Below are positions 1-10,183 of a stretch of DNA of 64,000 nt, piece after piece (the stretch's first letter is position 1; each line of letters starts with the position of its first letter). A program made the position numbers and the translations under genes. Origin of the DNA: Perkinsela sp. pyNocScin1 (lineage: Eukaryota > Euglenozoa > Kinetoplastea > Prokinetoplastida > Perkinselidae); assembly GCA_964019655.1 (NCBI GenBank), contig CAXHTR010000005.1, positions 806,001 through 870,000 of the forward strand, in the 5' to 3' direction. Under the pieces are notes generated by a model that was not told the DNA's origin, did not search any database, and saw only the letters and a list, made by a program, of their open reading frames with translations.

Positions 1-440
1 GACATGATGCATAAGAAAAGTTTGGCGTTCACTGTTCTCTTTTGTAATCTTTGGAACAACGCTATCGACTTGGTACGTCAGAAGCATGGAGATCGACACA
101 ATGAACATGATAGATATGATGAATAGAATAAATGTATCAAGTGCGGAGGTGTAAGAGAGCTACAAAAAGCTTTTTATTGAACATCAGTACGAGGAAGTAT
201 TCCAGAGAAAATCAAAGCACATTGCAGGACCTAAATTTAAGATCATTGCTCTTTTGAGAGGAGTCGACAAGCTGACTACTTTATTTTTCGATAATGCAAG
301 ACAGTAAAGATTTGTCCTTCCCGGAGCAAAAATTTACTCAGTCACTCATGAAATACACAGTTCGCAATTTTTTATGAAATGCCAACTCATTATCATCACA
401 TGATGACTGACTTTAAAAATTTTGAGCCCTTCTCCTTATT
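1..440. other. intergenic, nothing recognised
   Basis: AT-rich stretch at the window edge, downstream of the first minus-strand LRR gene. I see no long ORF, RNA gene, TIR or LRR remnant in it. Confidence 0.5.
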
Positions 441-1184
441 TCAAATCGATTGAGATTGGAAGCAGTCTGACATGTTCAAAATCTCGTCGAGCATGAAAAA
501 CGGGAAGAAGCGATCGTCAGAAAATTGCTCATCTGTATAGTGGATTTTAACTGTATTGCCTGTCCGCATAAATGCAGCTTTTCTAAGTGAAGCGGGAAGA
601 GCCCAGGAATCAACAAAAATATCCCCGAGCCTTCTGTTGTACACTGCAATGATGCGCATGTACGCTGGGAGGCTGGCGATGTACATTTTGCTATGAAACC
701 ACCCGCCGTACACGATGAACTCTTCGAGGTGCGGCGGCAGCTTCCTAAAGTCTACTTTGGCATCAGTTTTTGTTTTTGTATCCAGGAGGAAGCAACTGTG
801 AATGTACAAGTACCGAAGTTCCCGTGGAAGGCGCTCAGCGAGGAATCCAGTCGCGTGTTTGAGGTGCATGAGATGGATTTCTTGACACGTTGGTGGCAGG
901 TAATCGAGCGAGATTATTTGGTCACTTTCTTCTTGTTTGGCTAAACGCACCGCTCGAATGTTATCCTCTGCATCGCAGGTTGTGCCGGACCACTTGCATG
1001 GGTCTGTTCTGTGCTCCATGTCGGTGATGATGTTCTCGAAGATGTGCGCAAGGTACCCTGGTCGGTCTCGAAATTGCTTTATTTGGTAAAAATGAAGCAT
1101 CAGCCAGTAATTCGACGGAGCTTGCCTATCGACGCGAATCGGCACGGAGTCACTCGCGAGGACACAAGTGAGGAAGCAGAGCAT
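441..1184 (-). CDS. LRR-S secreted leucine-rich repeat protein
   Basis: Predicted 247-residue short-class LRR protein. The ATG at 1184 opens a hydrophobic leader (MLCFLTCVLASD). The same frame continues upstream to a GTG at 1262, but that would bury the leader. The head contains WLMLHFYQIKQF, the cap is CKWSGTTC near residue 63, and irregular repeats follow (LPRELRYLYIHSC, LPPHLEEF). The tail has lost the usual DxRV. Its closest visible relative is the gene at 3062-3826, which shares the head and repeat layout. It has no membrane anchor, so it is probably secreted; the ligand is unknown. It is the last gene of the first minus block. Confidence 0.8.
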   Translation of the reverse strand: MLCFLTCVLASDSVPIRVDRQAPSNYWLMLHFYQIKQFRDRPGYLAHIFENIITDMEHRTDPCKWSGTTCDAEDNIRAVRLAKQEESDQIISLDYLPPTCQEIHLMHLKHATGFLAERLPRELRYLYIHSCFLLDTKTKTDAKVDFRKLPPHLEEFIVYGGWFHSKMYIASLPAYMRIIAVYNRRLGDIFVDSWALPASLRKAAFMRTGNTVKIHYTDEQFSDDRFFPFFMLDEILNMSDCFQSQSI

Positions 1185-1353
1185 GTGAAAATGAATGATA
1201 GTTGTAAAAAGTGCTGAATATACGAATGAGTGATAAAAAGTGCGAAAAGAACGAATTGGCACGTAGAAACTCGAAATTTATTGAGAAATGCGCTGCTATG
1301 CAAAAGTGAACAAGCGTACGAGAGAGCATGAAATGTCCTGTTTACTTTCATGA

Positions 1354-2049
1354 CTAAACAATAAAGCGTGAGATGTGTATCCGTGGATCCAGTCGCCTTC
1401 CGTCGAGGAGAGACACACGTATCTTTTCCTTTCGATATGACATTCGAAAAGTCGTAAGCTTTTCCGGCAGAGCACTGTTTTGCACGACGAGGGACGAAAA
1501 CTGATTATGCTCAAGGTCTATTTTGAATATTGTCTCTGGCAGAGAAATCAAATGCACAGTCCCTGTGAGAAGATTTTGCTGCAGATCGAGCACATCCAAA
1601 TTTGGCGGGAGCGTTCGAAGCTCGAGTGTTCCAGAGAGCCGACAATTTTTGACAATGAGTACTATCAGTGTGCGTGGGAGAAGTCGAGTTACGAGTGGGG
1701 TGAGCGCTTTGCCATTGTAGCCCCCAAAATCTGTGAGATTTGGCAGCCATTGCAAATCGAATGTGCTTTGCCCAATGCGCCTTTCGCCCCACCCGATACG
1801 ATCAACGATGCCATCTTTGCACATGACTCCGTCCCACGTGCATGGGTCTTCGGTCCAGTCGATTGCGTCATAAGAGCCACTGATATTGATGAATCGACTT
1901 GGCTGCCCTGCATCTTCGAGCGGATATTTACCGATGAGCTTGAGCATCATGTTAGTTTGGTGCTCTATCAAGGATGCGTGCGTTTCGAAGCTGGGCTTTC
2001 GATCACGTTCGTCACTGGCTACGATACACAAGACTTCGATGGTATGCAT
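1354..2049 (-). CDS. LRR-S secreted leucine-rich repeat protein
   Basis: Predicted 231-residue LRR protein. The leader is MHTIEVLCIVASD, the head IEHQTNMMLKLIG, and the cap CTWDGVMC near residue 70. A WLPNLTDF segment comes next, then three fairly regular repeats (LPRTLIVLIVKNCRLSG; LPPNLDVLDLQQNLLTG; LPETIFKIDLEHNQF). The tail LDGRRLDPRI carries the class DxR(V/I) signature. Its repeats are more canonical than in most LRR-S genes, so it is intermediate between the two classes. It lies 169 bp from the next gene downstream on the same strand. Confidence 0.82.
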   Translation of the reverse strand: MHTIEVLCIVASDERDRKPSFETHASLIEHQTNMMLKLIGKYPLEDAGQPSRFINISGSYDAIDWTEDPCTWDGVMCKDGIVDRIGWGERRIGQSTFDLQWLPNLTDFGGYNGKALTPLVTRLLPRTLIVLIVKNCRLSGTLELRTLPPNLDVLDLQQNLLTGTVHLISLPETIFKIDLEHNQFSSLVVQNSALPEKLTTFRMSYRKEKIRVSLLDGRRLDPRIHISRFIV

Positions 2050-2173
2050 TTCAATTAAAAAGTGTGATAGCAGAAAAACCCTATTAATTGAAAATTTCTT
2101 TGCAAAGTAAATGTCACTTTGATGAAATGATAGTACTTATACGGAAAATTTTGATCTTCACTGTGGGTCAAGC

Positions 2174-2983
2174 TTAACTTCTGTTGCCATTTTCATCGAT
2201 AGCATCGGTGAATGGGTTCTGTGCTAAGTAAACTCGACCTACCGCGCTTGCTTTAATGACGATTGTCCCTCCAAAAAAGTTCTGAGATGCATTGAGCTTC
2301 ACTAATTTTTGAGGTGGGTGGAGTAATACGAAAGACCCGCAAAAAGCATTGGCATGGATGTATAACTCTTTCAATTCCTTAGGCAGGCCGTCAAAGTTGA
2401 GTGTTCCCTGTAGCTTATTGTCATTGATAGCAAGGCATTGTAGCGACTCAGGAAGTTTGTCAAGTCGCACATTCCCGAAGAATTGATTCATAGAAAGAAT
2501 GCAATGCTCCAATGTGCTTGGTAGCGACGTCAAGTCGAGAGTCCCTGTGCACTTATTCAATAAGATTGAAAAGTTTGTGAGATTCTTCGGAAGGAGTGCC
2601 ATATCAACTTCTCCACAAAGGCCACTTGATACGAATTTGAAAATCTCAATGCTACTTGGCATTGCTTCTGTCGATAACTCTGCATAAGTAAAACAGTGCG
2701 ATATATCCAATTTCTTGATTCTTCTTGGGATATAATCGAGCATCAGTGTTCCTTCGACTGCTCCATGTATTAGAATTTCTTTCACTGAATGTTCTTCGTC
2801 ACACACTATACCATCCCAGTTGCAAACATCGAGGTATTCACCCCTTTCATCTCGAAACTGTGCATTAGTATAGAGCTTTTTCGTCAGCAGCTCCATAGCG
2901 CATTGATCAGACATAGATTGCGAATCGTGTCGTCCTAGTGGCTCATTAGCCCTCACAAGGAATATAGTAAGATTGCAATTCAT
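2174..2983 (-). CDS. LRR-L secreted leucine-rich repeat protein
   Basis: Predicted 269-residue LRR protein. The leader MNCNLTIFLVRAN is followed by PLGRHD and the head MSDQCAMELLTKKL. The cap CNWDGIVC has both cysteines. About seven 23-residue repeats follow, for example LPKNLTNFSILLNKCTG and LPESLQCLAINDNKLQG. The C-terminus is the class tail IDENGNRS. It has no transmembrane or GPI-type C-terminus. The fold is expected to be a curved LRR solenoid capped by a disulphide at the N-terminus; binding role is inferred only. Confidence 0.85.
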   Translation of the reverse strand: MNCNLTIFLVRANEPLGRHDSQSMSDQCAMELLTKKLYTNAQFRDERGEYLDVCNWDGIVCDEEHSVKEILIHGAVEGTLMLDYIPRRIKKLDISHCFTYAELSTEAMPSSIEIFKFVSSGLCGEVDMALLPKNLTNFSILLNKCTGTLDLTSLPSTLEHCILSMNQFFGNVRLDKLPESLQCLAINDNKLQGTLNFDGLPKELKELYIHANAFCGSFVLLHPPQKLVKLNASQNFFGGTIVIKASAVGRVYLAQNPFTDAIDENGNRS

Positions 2984-3061
2984 TTATATTCTGATAGATA
3001 CAATCGCTAATAATGCACGTGATAAAATAAATGCATACACATATGAATGTACTCTTCTGTT

Positions 3062-3826
3062 TCAAATTACATTAGAATCAGGGAAGCTTGAACGTGCGAG
3101 AACATACTCCTTTCGTGACTTAGTGCGCACACGTGCGTCGAGGCTGTGCCCATCAGCGGTGATCATCTTGACCGGCCGAAGCCTATTGACAATAAAAATG
3201 CGCTTGATGTTGTTCGAGAGGCTACTATTGTCAATAATGGCGCGCTTGATGCCGATGTTGAATATGGCGAGAACGCGCATTGATGGCGGCAAATGCGCGA
3301 TAGCAATATCCCCGATGAACCATCCGTTGAATATGAGCATTTCTTCCATTCTCCCGGGAAGCTTGTTTAGATTGACACGGCGGCCCACAGGGGTTTCACC
3401 TTCGTGAAGGTCGCACTCGTCTAGTAGCATTGACCTGAGTGATCGCGGAAGCCGCTCTGATACAAAGCCATCGACAGTCAGAACTCTCGTGAAGCGTAGT
3501 CTGCGACATTCCGACGGGAGCCAGTCCATAGCGACGATCGGTCTTCTGTGTCCCGCTTCTGCATTTCTGAATTCGCTGAGATCAAGTGCAATGACGCGAC
3601 TCTTTCCATTACAGGAGACGCCATACCACCTGCATGCATCTGTGGGTGATGCACGGAAAAGGTAAGCACGGATGTTCCGCATGTAGTCTGTGTTTGCTTT
3701 CATTTCCTTGTATTGAATGAAGCGCAACATTGTCCACAAGTCCGTGGGGGCCTCCTTGACGCTTTCGTGGTGTACGATACGAACTACGTCGGCGGCTGCG
3801 ATGAAGAGCATAGAAAGTAGTAGCAT
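3062..3826 (-). CDS. LRR-S secreted leucine-rich repeat protein
   Basis: Predicted 254-residue protein from the ATG at 3826 (leader MLLLSMLFIAAAD). An in-frame upstream ATG at 3901 would place 25 extra residues before the leader and is not preferred. The head contains LWTMLRFIQYKEM, the cap is CRWYGVSC, then WLPSECRRL, LPRSLRSMLLDEC, LPGRMEEM and LPPSMRVLAIFN. The tail is ITADGHSLDARV plus a charged extension of about 20 residues. It is the sister of 441-1184 by head and repeat order. Confidence 0.82.
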   Translation of the reverse strand: MLLLSMLFIAAADVVRIVHHESVKEAPTDLWTMLRFIQYKEMKANTDYMRNIRAYLFRASPTDACRWYGVSCNGKSRVIALDLSEFRNAEAGHRRPIVAMDWLPSECRRLRFTRVLTVDGFVSERLPRSLRSMLLDECDLHEGETPVGRRVNLNKLPGRMEEMLIFNGWFIGDIAIAHLPPSMRVLAIFNIGIKRAIIDNSSLSNNIKRIFIVNRLRPVKMITADGHSLDARVRTKSRKEYVLARSSFPDSNVI

Positions 3827-4166
3827 TGTGATTTTGAGTGAATATGGAGATACAATGTATGAGGGAATCAAAATTTGAGGTGGATGAAAAGGTGCCGACA
3901 CCCGATAGCTTGTGACATACTTTCAGCATGCGATTTTCAGGATACCATTCAGCGGATATGAGCTCATCAAAAAACATTTGGAATTGTACTGAAAACTCCT
4001 CAATTCGATACGTTCAAAATCATTAATTCAGCCATCATATTCGCTCTCTTTCATGATGTGTCTCGGTGTAGATCGCCCCGGATCTTTGCATACATCGGTC
4101 TCTTCGGGGTGACCGATAATCCAAGAACTTGATAAACAGTCGCTTTCGCAGAGCTGAGCTTGCGCT

Positions 4167-4811
4167 TCACACAATGCGCGGTGGTTGTCCGTTCGGTTTC
4201 TCGATGGACATCCGAAACTGCCATTCTTTCGGTGCGTCTGCTTCACCGAGGATGACTCTCTGGAGCTTCTGGATGCCAAGTCGGACAATGGTCAGATTCT
4301 CCGGCAAAGCATCGACGATTACGGTTGTTGATAGCCACGATTCAAGAATGTGCAGCTCCTCGAGGTTCACTGGAAGGTATCGAAGGTCCAAGGGCTTATT
4401 TTTGCCCTTTTTGTCAACGAAACTGCAGCCATATAGCCGTGCGAACTCCAAATCGCGCGGGAAGTGTTTTGACGAGAGTGAATCCTCTACCTTGATGAGC
4501 TCGAGCGATAAGGTCCGCACGGTACTCGGAAACCAGCCGATCGTGACTTGCCAAATGTGCTTCGAAGATCGAATCATAATGACAGTTGTCACCCGAAAGT
4601 GGCCGTTTCCATCGTTTTCGCAGTCCACACCACGCCATTCGCAGACATTACCAATAGAATCAGGGTCCGCAACGATGAACTTTTGGAACTCTTCAAGAAG
4701 CGGAAGTTTCTGTGCCACGGCAATTTGCATGCATATGCGCTGATAATCGATCCAAGGTTGCTCATAAGGTTGTGTATCAGCACAAAGGAGTTTAATAAGA
4801 AAAAATCGCAT
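4167..4811 (-). CDS. LRR-S secreted leucine-rich repeat protein
   Basis: Predicted 214-residue protein. The ATG at 4811 gives the leader MRFFLIKLLCAD. The frame is open upstream to 4922, but that part has no leader and looks like 5-prime UTR. The head is YQRICMQIAV and the cap CEWRGVDC. Repeats are weak (FPRDLEFARLYGC, LPVNLEELHILESW, LPENLTIVRLG). The tail lacks DxRV and ends in a proline-rich stretch, so the C-terminus is diverged or truncated relative to the class. Confidence 0.75.
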   Translation of the reverse strand: MRFFLIKLLCADTQPYEQPWIDYQRICMQIAVAQKLPLLEEFQKFIVADPDSIGNVCEWRGVDCENDGNGHFRVTTVIMIRSSKHIWQVTIGWFPSTVRTLSLELIKVEDSLSSKHFPRDLEFARLYGCSFVDKKGKNKPLDLRYLPVNLEELHILESWLSTTVIVDALPENLTIVRLGIQKLQRVILGEADAPKEWQFRMSIEKPNGQPPRIV

Positions 4812-5349
4812 TTTACGAGTGAAAAATGCTATGCTACAGATAATGATCTTCTCAAATCCAGCAGTCGTTTGAGGTCTCCAGCGACCACATGAAATGAATC
4901 CAGACTTCATGGGCAACCGCAACTACTCGATGACATTCAAATCAGATGATATCATGATCATATGAAGGCCACACATCGATATCACAGTTATGTGCTCTGG
5001 CACACGCTTTGGGCACAATAGCGGGGCATTCAAGTGCAATGTTTCGGCTCAAAATGGGATCGAACGTTGCAGTGCTGGACCGAAACAGAAAAAATGCATC
5101 TGGGAACATGAATATAGCATTCGTTGTGTATCATGCTCTGTTGATTATTTTTCTACATTTGCCATGCGAAGAGAGCCCTGATCATGCTGCAGGGTTTCTG
5201 GTACTTACTTGCCCTCGAATCCTTGAGGGTGGTCCATCATCAAGCGTATCAATACAGATGGCATTGAATTGATAGAGAGAAAGCTGAATTTGGAAAAAAA
5301 TAAAATTCTATTCGTAGAATCTACATGAGGCACTAAAATTCATATGAGT
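4812..5349. other. intergenic, nothing convincing
   Basis: Holds a plus-strand open frame of 87 codons (5009-5272) with no recognisable domain, leader or LRR motif. I take it as chance. No RNA gene or inverted repeat seen. Confidence 0.4.
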
Positions 5350-6273
5350 CTACACTATCTTCGTGAACTTGCAACCCAGGAATTCCACTCGCGTCTCTCC
5401 AGGCACACTCGTGAGGTTCAATTTCCCATAGAAATTGTTTGTATTGATATCCAAAAGACAAAGTGAACCTAGTTGCGACAGGTCAACACTCCCTGTCAGC
5501 TTATTTTCCCCGAGTTCAAGACAGATAAGACTCTCTGGCAGTGCACTGAGGTCAATGGTCCCCTCAAGAGAATTTTGCTTGAGCGCGAGATGCTCCAGAT
5601 GTGGTGGCAAAAGGAGAAGATCGATTGAGCCCGTGAGCCTATTCGTCGAAGCGTCGAACGATCGCACCTCGGTGTGAAGCTTTGCGAGATCGATACTTCC
5701 CAAGAGAGCGTTTCCATATAAAGATATGGAGTATGCCGAGCGGGGCAGCAGTGCAGTCTCGATAGATCCACCAAGCTCGCAGTACTGCATAGAGAGGTGG
5801 ACGATCGAATTCGGAAAAGCGCTTAAATCGACACTGACTTCGAATTTGCACTCGCACATCGTGAAATTGTCAATACTTTCCGGGAGTGCATCGACTGCAA
5901 AGCTTCCCTCGACACTGCAATGCGACATAAACCAGTACATGAGCGTTCGCGGGAGCTTTTCCGCGAAAATTTGGACGCGCTTATTTCCTTCACCTCGCAA
6001 GGATAATTCGCGCAGGCGATGTGGAAGGAGGCCGAATTGCAAAGGCCCGCTCGCGTTGACGAGGTCGAAGAACTCCATGTGAATTTCTATGACGCGGCGG
6101 TTCTCGCATCGAACTCCAGACCATTCACACACAGGGAGATACTCGCCGTTCTCCTGGAAATTTTTTAGAGAATTATCGTCGCAAGACCCGAGAAATATCT
6201 CCATGACCTCTTGATCGGTGAGCATCGACTGGTCGACGCGGCCGATTGCATCAGCTGCAAGTGCAAATAGCAT
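5350..6273 (-). CDS. LRR-L secreted leucine-rich repeat protein
   Basis: Predicted 307-residue LRR protein. The leader MLFALAAD is only eight residues before AIGRVD. The head is LTDQEVMEIFLG and the cap CEWSGVRC is intact. Eight to nine repeats follow, the later ones very regular (LPPHLEHLALKQNSLEG; LPESLICLELGENKLTG). The protein ends at FLGCKFTKIV, short of the VDENG tail seen in most relatives, so the end may have been remodelled. A CT-rich tract precedes the ATG. Confidence 0.86.
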   Translation of the reverse strand: MLFALAADAIGRVDQSMLTDQEVMEIFLGSCDDNSLKNFQENGEYLPVCEWSGVRCENRRVIEIHMEFFDLVNASGPLQFGLLPHRLRELSLRGEGNKRVQIFAEKLPRTLMYWFMSHCSVEGSFAVDALPESIDNFTMCECKFEVSVDLSAFPNSIVHLSMQYCELGGSIETALLPRSAYSISLYGNALLGSIDLAKLHTEVRSFDASTNRLTGSIDLLLLPPHLEHLALKQNSLEGTIDLSALPESLICLELGENKLTGSVDLSQLGSLCLLDINTNNFYGKLNLTSVPGETRVEFLGCKFTKIV

Positions 6274-6382
6274 AGAAATTTCAGATAGAGAAAAGTTGAC
6301 TTAGAGTGAAAGCGCAGGCGACCATCACAATATCGGGGGATAACAATAATATGGGGGATAAAAATAATATAATAAATCGGAT

Positions 6383-7210
6383 CTACGCTGAAAATTGAAC
6401 TCTAGGAAGTTCCTCTCCATCCTCATTGACGAGGGACTCGATATCAGTATCATTAATCCTGACGCCCACTTTCATGCGCTTGTTGATGATCGCTTGGCCG
6501 GAAAAATCGTTCCTGCCTGCCGTGACTGTCGTGAGACGGGGCGGCGGGTCACGCAGAATGAAGCTTCCACAAAAATTATTGTTGTGGATATGAAGCGACT
6601 CGAGGGCGAGCGGGAGTCGATCGAAGCAAAGTTCCCCGAAAAAAGCGTTGGACGAGACGTTGAGAGTAAGAAGCGTATAGGGGATGCTCCCCAATGCGAT
6701 TTCCCCCGAGAAGCGGTTCCGCTCGATATCGATGTGCCGAATGTTTTTTGGCAAAGCGGTCAGATCACAACTGCCTTCAAAGAGATTGCTCGAGATATTG
6801 AGCTTTGAGAGGTGAGCTGGGAAGTTGAGAAAATCGACTGTCCCTGAAAGTTTGTTCGAGAATAGGTTCAGCTCCAGCAGTCCTTCTGGCAGATCTGCGG
6901 TACATAGGGTTCCATAGATCTCATTCAGTGCCAAATTGATCTCTTCAACTTTGCTTGGTAGGAACGAGAGCAGAATCGTCCCAACAAGGCCAACACCAAA
7001 CTTTAGAGCGATAACGTTGTTCTTTCCGTCGCATTCAATGCCTCTCCATTCACATACGTGCTGATAGCCTGTCGCATTGTAATACTGCTCTTTCGACTGC
7101 TCGTGAAGTCCATCGAACGCGATTTCCATGAGTGACTGGTCATCAAGGCAATGGGGACCGACGCGGCCGACCATGATATCGCTCATATAAAGCAGGTGCA
7201 TGAGGCCCAT
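6383..7210 (-). CDS. LRR-L secreted leucine-rich repeat protein
   Basis: Predicted 275-residue LRR protein. Two starts are possible, 7210 or the third codon further in at 7201 (MHLLYMSD); the second gives a leader closer to the family. The maturation-like motif is VGRVG, the head LDDQSLMEIAFDG and the cap CEWRGIEC. Seven to eight repeats follow, such as LPEGLLELNLFSNKLSG and LPKNIRHIDIERNRFSG. The tail is SLVNEDGEELPRV, a variant of VDENG. Confidence 0.86.
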   Translation of the reverse strand: MGLMHLLYMSDIMVGRVGPHCLDDQSLMEIAFDGLHEQSKEQYYNATGYQHVCEWRGIECDGKNNVIALKFGVGLVGTILLSFLPSKVEEINLALNEIYGTLCTADLPEGLLELNLFSNKLSGTVDFLNFPAHLSKLNISSNLFEGSCDLTALPKNIRHIDIERNRFSGEIALGSIPYTLLTLNVSSNAFFGELCFDRLPLALESLHIHNNNFCGSFILRDPPPRLTTVTAGRNDFSGQAIINKRMKVGVRINDTDIESLVNEDGEELPRVQFSA

Positions 7211-7767
7211 TTCACAAAAATAAACGTTACGAAAAGAAGCAAAAGATAAATGTCATTCCGCACGTGCTCTATGAGAAATGTCATCATCTCACCAGCTGAA
7301 GGAATAGTTTGGTGATATATCAAGAAGAACAGATGCGACTTCAAGCTTTCTACTTTAACCTGCGTCACTCAACGCTACGCAGTTCTTACTGGCTGGAACC
7401 ACTCACAGGGAAATGATGACAAAAACATATTCGACTTGATTGCACTGGAAGCCTCCGCTATTGTCCCCACATTGTGCGCATTTTGACCCACATGCATCGG
7501 TGCATGCTAATCTTGATTCTGAAATTGTTTGCCTCTCTTATCACTGAAGTGATCGATCATGAGCTCCAGCATTTTCTTCGCTGCGAGTACCTAGCGATCT
7601 AATCCTCCTAGCCAGAGCGCTTTAAGCTTTCGGCATGACTAAATCTGTCAAAATATCGAGTTTTCGTTACAGTGAAAGCCAGTCGAAATATGTCTTGCTC
7701 TCACTATGAAAGTTATGCTCTCTGATTATTATATTTATCATTCGTTCGTCAATATTCATATCTTAAT
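7211..7767. other. intergenic, nothing recognised
   Basis: AT-rich spacer between two minus-strand LRR genes. No LRR remnant, RNA gene or terminal inverted repeat was seen. Confidence 0.45.
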
Positions 7768-8859
7768 TCACAAGCCCTGTTCGTTTCCGTTCTCGTCAAC
7801 AAGCGTGGAGATAGGATTCCCGTTCAAGTTGATTTGCTCCCGCAGTCCTTGGGAAACGGTTGCTTTACCACTTAGCTCGTTATTGCTTACGTCTATCATC
7901 GTACCACCTACAGGTAAGTGAGTGATTCGCAGTTCGCCGCAAAACTTGTTGTCCCTCAAGTTCAGCTCAAAAAGGCTCTCTGGCAGATCGTCAAAGCAGA
8001 GCTCACCCTCAAAATTGTTGCTCGATATATCGAGGAGGCGCAGTGCCCGAGGCAGGTTTTGAAGCGATATTCGTCCAGAAAAACGGCAACGGCCGAGGAA
8101 CAGACTGATGAACCGAGGTGGGAGGTTGTCGAGCGAAACGCTTCCCTCAAAATTATTGCCATGAGCATCCATATGCTCCATGCTTTCGGGCAGCGAATCG
8201 AGAAGAAGACTTCCTTGAAACTCGTTTCTATGGAGACGAATGTGGGCCATTCTGCTTGGTAGAGACGAGAGATTCACATCTCCGCTGAAAAAATTCTTAC
8301 TGGCATTCAGCTTCTTAAGCGTGGCGGGCAGCTTATCAAGATATAAGCTTCCTTCAAAATGATTGCTAGACACACTCAGCTCATGCATAGCTGCCGGAAG
8401 CGATCTCAAATCACAACTACCAAAGAAATTATTTTCAGCGATGCACATGAGCTTCAGTGATTTTGGCAGTGAAGTCATATCAACTTGACTTCGAAAGGCG
8501 TTGTTTAGTAAGATAAGAGTTTCAAGGCAACCTGGAAGATCTTCGACTTTGAGCTCACCCTGTGCAGCTGTGAAAGCGACGTTTAGCTCTGAAATGTGGG
8601 GTGGTAGGTGCGAGAAGTTGAAAGGGCCCCGGATACCGTGCCCGGATTCGAAGTGTATGGAATAGACTCTGTCTTCCATATCAGTCTCGACACCATACCA
8701 CATAGAAATCGGCAGAAAATTTCCATTACCATCTTGAAACTGTGCAACAGATAGCTCGCACAAATCTTTGACGAGGAGCTCCATCAATATCTGATCACTA
8801 AGAGATGCAGTATCTATCCGGCCTATAGCAATGTCGGCAGCATGAAGAAAGCACAACAT
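7768..8859 (-). CDS. LRR-L secreted leucine-rich repeat protein
   Basis: Predicted 363-residue LRR protein with about eleven 23-residue repeats, one of the clearest solenoids here (LPAAMHELSVSSNHFEG; LPATLKKLNASKNFFSG; LPRALRLLDISSNNFEG). The leader is MLCFLHAAD, then IGRID and LSDQILMELLVKDL. The cap reads ISMWYGVETD: the tryptophan and GV are kept but both cysteines are lost. The tail is LVDENGNEQGL. It is the first gene of the minus block and faces the divergent spacer 8860-10183. Confidence 0.88.
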   Translation of the reverse strand: MLCFLHAADIAIGRIDTASLSDQILMELLVKDLCELSVAQFQDGNGNFLPISMWYGVETDMEDRVYSIHFESGHGIRGPFNFSHLPPHISELNVAFTAAQGELKVEDLPGCLETLILLNNAFRSQVDMTSLPKSLKLMCIAENNFFGSCDLRSLPAAMHELSVSSNHFEGSLYLDKLPATLKKLNASKNFFSGDVNLSSLPSRMAHIRLHRNEFQGSLLLDSLPESMEHMDAHGNNFEGSVSLDNLPPRFISLFLGRCRFSGRISLQNLPRALRLLDISSNNFEGELCFDDLPESLFELNLRDNKFCGELRITHLPVGGTMIDVSNNELSGKATVSQGLREQINLNGNPISTLVDENGNEQGL

Positions 8860-10183
8860 TGTTAGAGAAACAAAGGAAGTGGCAATGGAAACCGTATTTG
8901 GAGATCAAAGGGAATCGATCGTGGAAGATGGAACATTTATTGCTTAACGTTCTTTAATACATGCTCTTGAAATCTGGTTGTACTCCTGATTATTCAGAAA
9001 AGTTAACAATGAAGATTTACACAGGAGCGATTACTGATCTTTCGTGCTCAAACTTAGTCTGAAACCTAGGGGCATGCGGAAAACAGACCTATTGCACAAG
9101 ATCCTTTCACCAATTAAGCTCATCAATTGGTCTAAAATTACATTGCAAGCGGTTGTTGTACGATCTGAAAAAAGGTGCTCTGGATTATGAGCTCTTTATC
9201 AGTGAACTTCCCATACCAATTTTCATTTCTATCGCTCATTTTAGCGTTTGATGCAACGTTCATGAATAAACAATCCACTTTTCAAGTATGCTCTAACTTG
9301 AATTACCCATACCCTTAATCCAAGCCTCACAGGGATGGTAATAGATGGAACGGCCCCGAAGTTAACGTAAAAAAAGCCAGTAGCGCAATGTTCGGACAAC
9401 TGAAATGGCAATTTTGCTCATAACAATTGGCAAAAAAACGAGATAATTGGCAGAAATGTCATATCCATTGGCAGGTTTTTAATCCGTCATTTAATTTGCA
9501 AATACGGGAAACTTCGTGTATTTTTTTGCTTGAAGTTGGATTCAACAGATATCTGCTATTTATTTAAAAATTACCAATCAGATTAACTTGAAGTTTCTAA
9601 TTATGATTCCGTTTTTGATATTGTGCAACCGTAGTAGGTGCTTGCCTTATTTCGGTGGAAAAGCGATGCCTCTTTTGTTTTCGTAAGCTATACAGTACTA
9701 AACAATAACTAGTTATTATATTCCTGTGACAATCGTAGGGATATAAAAGGTAAGTTTCTTGCTGGTAAAATACTAGTTTAAACGCAGATTACAATGGACC
9801 TATAAAATTTTATAAGTACAGCGTGTATCATAACGATAGTAATCTTTTGTTGTGTAATACGTGAATAGTATCAGCGTAGAGATGCTGCGGCGTTCGGGTA
9901 CTGGTTATTCAGCGTTCAAAGAAATAAGGGATAAATATAACTATGCGTCCATGCAGTTCTTCATTTTTTGGTAAGTCTCATGCAGAAACATTCTTCAGCT
10001 TCGAAAAGAGAACACACTGCCGGCCAGTCGCAAAGGGGTATGCCGGCAAGCTCGGATCTTGGGAAAGTTTGACTTGAATTCTCAAGGCAGACCCGCCGCC
10101 CTAGTCCGGAGGGCCACTACTAACATTGATACACTGCATTTTTGCTGTCTATCTTTTTTTGCAAATGAAAACTCTATACTACA
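8860..10183. other. divergent strand-switch spacer
   Basis: 1.3-kb AT-rich region between oppositely transcribed blocks, so it should hold the start sites for both. The word ATTGGCA occurs three times at about 21-bp spacing (about 9425-9472). A GC-richer patch lies at about 10020-10120. No gene, tRNA or terminal inverted repeat was recognised. Confidence 0.5.

Noticed and set aside
5009-5272. 87-codon plus-strand frame antisense to the minus block
   Set aside because: No recognisable motif, opposite to block direction and short; chance is more likely.
5350-6273. An intron boundary at the leader/AD junction (sequence like TTTGCACTTGCAG)
   Set aside because: Some copies have AG there, but many do not, and leader and body are always in one open frame; no intron is needed.
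2174-8859. BspA-type or trichomonad LRR family
   Set aside because: The 23-residue LPxxLxxLxLxxNxFxG repeat with a CxWxGVxC cap is not the BspA repeat, and overall GC is higher than expected for Trichomonas.
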